Part shown: positions 51,550 through 54,060 of the stretch, one piece after another
How the letters are laid out: each line of letters opens with the position of its first letter
Position numbering within the stretch: the first letter of the stretch is position 1
Origin: JAJNBD01 sp964471475
GTDB lineage: Bacteria; Pseudomonadota; Gammaproteobacteria; CAISUE01
NCBI GenBank assembly: GCA_964471475.1
Contig: CAYYFQ010000012.1
Location: 1 to 54,060 of the forward strand
DNA length: 54,060 nucleotides
Reading direction: 5' to 3'
The notes under the pieces: model-generated
The model's input: only the letters and a program-made list of their open reading frames with translations
What the model was told of the DNA's origin: nothing
The model's database searches: none
Position numbers and translations under genes: made by a program

Positions 51550-53931
51550 ATGCTTTCACCAGCTGATTTTTTTGAAGAAATACAGGCATGGTTTACGCGT
51601 TTCGTTTTTCATGAGGTAATGAAATATGGCGCTTCAGAAGCCATTTCGCGAGAGGAGAGAGTTTTTACAGCTTTAAAAATCTCTCTTAATGATGATTTTG
51701 TGGACTTAATGAATGCAAAATTGCTTGAGCAATTTATGTACGATAGTTGTGAGATTGAAAACTACATCAAATTACTCGAATATGCAGAGGTGATTTATGC
51801 CATTTATTTTTCATTTGTAAAAAAAATAACCGAGTGGAAAATGCATTGGTTAGCTTATCTCGAGAAACCAGATAATAAACCTCTTTCAAAACTCGCTTCT
51901 GTGAGAAAAGTTGAAGGAGGCTCGGAGCACAGAAGCGGAGTGTACACATCAGTATATGAAGATTTGAGCACCGAACCGATGCACAAATTTTCCACAGAAG
52001 TAGAGTTTCAAAACAGGTTTAATGGTGATACAGAAAGTTTAGCTGAGCATCTACATCATTTTAGAGAAAACACTTTACTATTTTTACCTACAACCTCTCC
52101 TCAACCAAATGCAGATGAAAACACGCATTTTATTTGGGAAGTACTCGAGTCTTTTAGAGTTATCGTGGTTGATATTTTAGATAGCGTCGAAAAGGGCGTA
52201 TTGGCTCATGAAGAGCAAGAAGGAAAATGGGTGACACTTCAAAAAATTGAAGAAATTGATGTCTCATTAAATCAAGCGTTGCAAAGAAATTTAGATTTGC
52301 AACGTAGACATTCTTTGCAGTTGGTAGAGAATTTAACTCGTGAGCTGATTACTGCGCGTGCTGCATTGGGCGATGCTGAACAAATGGATACTTCTCCTTT
52401 TTTTGAGGGAAAAAGTGAGGAGGCGAAAGCAGCTTGCGAGCAAAATCTTTTGAATAAATTGCACGCCGCATATGAAAGCACAATGATTGATTTAAAGCCA
52501 CTTGCAGACAACCCACTTTTTGTCTGTTCCAATCTTTTGGTTTTTTATGAAAAACAATTGTATGCTTTACACCAAATTAGTGAAGCATGTTGTGAAGCCA
52601 CATACTTAGATAAGCAGACTTATCAAGAACGCTGTGATGTTTATTGTATAAATTTCAAAATAGAAGAAGAATGGTTAAAAAAAATAGCACGAGCTTATTT
52701 TTATGAGTTGAGATTTCATTATTTGAAAGATGATGTGGGGCAACAGATTACTCCGTTACAATTAAAAAACATTTGCCAAAGAATTACTCAAGAGTTGGTA
52801 GAGCGTTATGAAAAAATGTTGACGCTCGGCAAAATTTCTTCTAAGACTGTGGCGCGTCGTGTAGCAGATTATCAAGCCTATTGCACAAAAGTATGGCGAC
52901 GCATTCATTTTGCTACATCGGCAGAGACGGTTCGACCTTCTGATCATCTCCATTATTGGACTCTCTTAACGAAAGCTATAGGCTATTGGGTTTTACTCTA
53001 TAAAGAACGCGTCGAGTTATTTACTTCTTTTAAAACCACGCTTGCCAATGCTCGGTTTTCCGAAGCGAAGGCAAAAAAAGAAAATTATCTTGCTTTTTTA
53101 TTAAATTATTCTTCTTCTTTTTCAGAAGATGCTTATCCTCTTTTTTCTCCTTTTGCGGAGGTCAATACGGCTTCCTCATTACCAGAGTTGATCTTTGTGG
53201 CTACCATGCATTTTGCACAACAAAAAGTGAGCCAAGAAGAGTTGGTGCGTTGGATGCAATGGGTTGTTGAGCAAACCGCTGCGGGCGCCCCTGACTCATT
53301 TCTAAGTCAGGCACGTGCTGCGTGGTTATGGCTTTTAAGCCAACAAGCTTTGCCAAAATTAGTGACAGAAACATTAGTGGACGATACCTCACGAAGTTTA
53401 ATTTCCTATATTGTTGACATTAAAAATGAAGTTTTGCTTAGTTACTTGGTTGTACAATTGGCGAATGCTTCCTTTAGAAATAGTCAACTGTATAAACACA
53501 TGGAATCTGTGTTGATGGCGGGTGAGCGCTTAGTTCCTCGATTGGTAGAGCTTTGGATTAATTTAAAAGGCGTGTTTTTTCAAGGAATCCCTTCTCTGTT
53601 TGCTAACTTGTTATCTATCAAGGTGGCTTACAATGAGTTATGTGCACCTTTTAATGTGTCAAGAGAGTTGCGGATACCCGCGCATCGTACTTCTTTAGCG
53701 AGAGAAAGAGAAGAAACTCAACGCATTCTTGGAGAAAAACTTGAGGAATTACGATTAAAATCAGAAAATGTTGATACTACCGCTCTCGATACTTCCCGCT
53801 TTAGGGCGCATCTTACGATTCCTGGTACCCTCTTAAGCACCTCTCGAGTGGTAGAGGACTGTGAGGATGAGAAAAAAAATAAGGAAGGAGAAGAGGAGAG
53901 CCCCCCTGCCCAAAAACAATTGAGTCAATAA
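51550..53931 (+). CDS. large helical hypothetical protein, candidate secreted effector
   Basis: I do not recognise this 793-residue protein. It has no signal peptide or transmembrane segment, is predicted almost entirely helical, and contains long charged helices (around 235-300, 400-440 and 690-740, the last EREETQRILGEKLEELRLK). The final 25 residues are acidic and hydrophilic (ending KKNKEGEEESPPAQKQLSQ), like the C-terminal translocation signals (E-block) of Dot/Icm type IV effectors. This is an inference; no Dot/Icm gene is in the window. ATG 51550 has a GGGGAG site. The 640-bp AT-rich upstream region with palindromes suggests its own control. Confidence 0.6.
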   Translation: MLSPADFFEEIQAWFTRFVFHEVMKYGASEAISREERVFTALKISLNDDFVDLMNAKLLEQFMYDSCEIENYIKLLEYAEVIYAIYFSFVKKITEWKMHWLAYLEKPDNKPLSKLASVRKVEGGSEHRSGVYTSVYEDLSTEPMHKFSTEVEFQNRFNGDTESLAEHLHHFRENTLLFLPTTSPQPNADENTHFIWEVLESFRVIVVDILDSVEKGVLAHEEQEGKWVTLQKIEEIDVSLNQALQRNLDLQRRHSLQLVENLTRELITARAALGDAEQMDTSPFFEGKSEEAKAACEQNLLNKLHAAYESTMIDLKPLADNPLFVCSNLLVFYEKQLYALHQISEACCEATYLDKQTYQERCDVYCINFKIEEEWLKKIARAYFYELRFHYLKDDVGQQITPLQLKNICQRITQELVERYEKMLTLGKISSKTVARRVADYQAYCTKVWRRIHFATSAETVRPSDHLHYWTLLTKAIGYWVLLYKERVELFTSFKTTLANARFSEAKAKKENYLAFLLNYSSSFSEDAYPLFSPFAEVNTASSLPELIFVATMHFAQQKVSQEELVRWMQWVVEQTAAGAPDSFLSQARAAWLWLLSQQALPKLVTETLVDDTSRSLISYIVDIKNEVLLSYLVVQLANASFRNSQLYKHMESVLMAGERLVPRLVELWINLKGVFFQGIPSLFANLLSIKVAYNELCAPFNVSRELRIPAHRTSLAREREETQRILGEKLEELRLKSENVDTTALDTSRFRAHLTIPGTLLSTSRVVEDCEDEKKNKEGEEESPPAQKQLSQ

Positions 53932-54060
53932 AAAATCATGTAACCTCGATGGTGGTTGTTGTCGCGCGCACAGTAACATGTTTGCGTTGCTCGTTCGCGT
54001 TGCTCAAAAATTTCTGGAAAAAAGCAAAACATGATATGATATACAAAGTATTAGTATGTT
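53932..54060. other. downstream intergenic end of window
   Basis: The stretch contains a short tandem repeat GCGTTGCTC-GTTC-GCGTTGCTC and an AT-rich segment with TATGAT-like sequence near 54030 that may be the promoter of a gene beyond the window. No gene is seen. Confidence 0.4.

Noticed and set aside
1..54060. CRISPR arrays, tRNA or rRNA genes
   Set aside because: No regularly spaced direct repeats, no cloverleaf-like tRNA sequences with the T-loop consensus and no rRNA-like blocks were noticed by eye; a tRNA scan would settle this.

Overview
The window is a low-GC gammaproteobacterial chromosome segment. The housekeeping genes (mutS, lysC, radC, coxB/coxA, aroG-aroC-aroB, metK, trpS, scpA, uvrC) are of gammaproteobacterial type. 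The AT-rich composition, an IncI/R64-type pilN-pilO-pilP module, a TraB-like protein and large unrecognised helical proteins would fit an intracellular or amoeba-associated lineage such as Legionellales (Coxiellaceae/Aquicella-like). That placement is an inference from gene content and was not tested by phylogeny.

Left part (1-17.5 kb) is accessory and partly decaying. It opens with a phage/virus-type protein and an exported class A beta-lactamase homologue whose catalytic Ser70 is Cys and whose Glu166 and Asn170 are missing. Then come remnants of a MarR regulator, an aminoglycoside-phosphotransferase-like gene and a frameshifted DJ-1/PfpI gene around an intact GyrI-like protein. A small island follows: HEPN-like ORF, perfect 12-bp-arm palindrome, YhcG/DUF1016 PD-(D/E)xK nuclease and a complete tyrosine recombinase. 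After it lie a 622-aa P-loop kinase-Nudix fusion, two SnoaL-like proteins, an unknown protein, a LysR regulator, a TetR-MFS drug-efflux operon with a clear promoter/operator, a second LysR gene, an L,D-transpeptidase and a VanX-type dipeptidase coupled to a DUF523 gene.

Middle part (17.5-33.3 kb): a 206-bp MITE with terminal inverted repeats and a 10-bp target duplication lies upstream of mutS. It is followed by a TauE/SafE-DUF1634 pair, a chagasin-type protease inhibitor, the lysC and radC genes, and a PIN-toxin/Phd-like antitoxin pair. Cytochrome oxidase subunits II and I come next (subunit III and assembly genes do not follow), then a two-domain LPS-core kinase, the threonylcarbamoyl-AMP synthase gene, a secreted protein of unknown role and a TraB-like nitrilase-fold protein that ends at a second MITE.

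Right part (33.3-54 kb) is mostly core metabolism: a small Lys/Ala-rich exported protein with its own promoter and terminator, a membrane fatty-acid hydroxylase, the tightly overlapping aroG-aroC-aroB operon, a GNAT-permease pair, a DksA with a long basic N-terminal extension, metK, the type IVb pilus trio pilN-pilO-pilP, then trpS, scpA and uvrC in close succession. The window ends with a small exported Cys-containing protein and a 793-aa protein with an acidic C-terminal tail that is a candidate secreted effector. No rRNA, tRNA or CRISPR array was seen.
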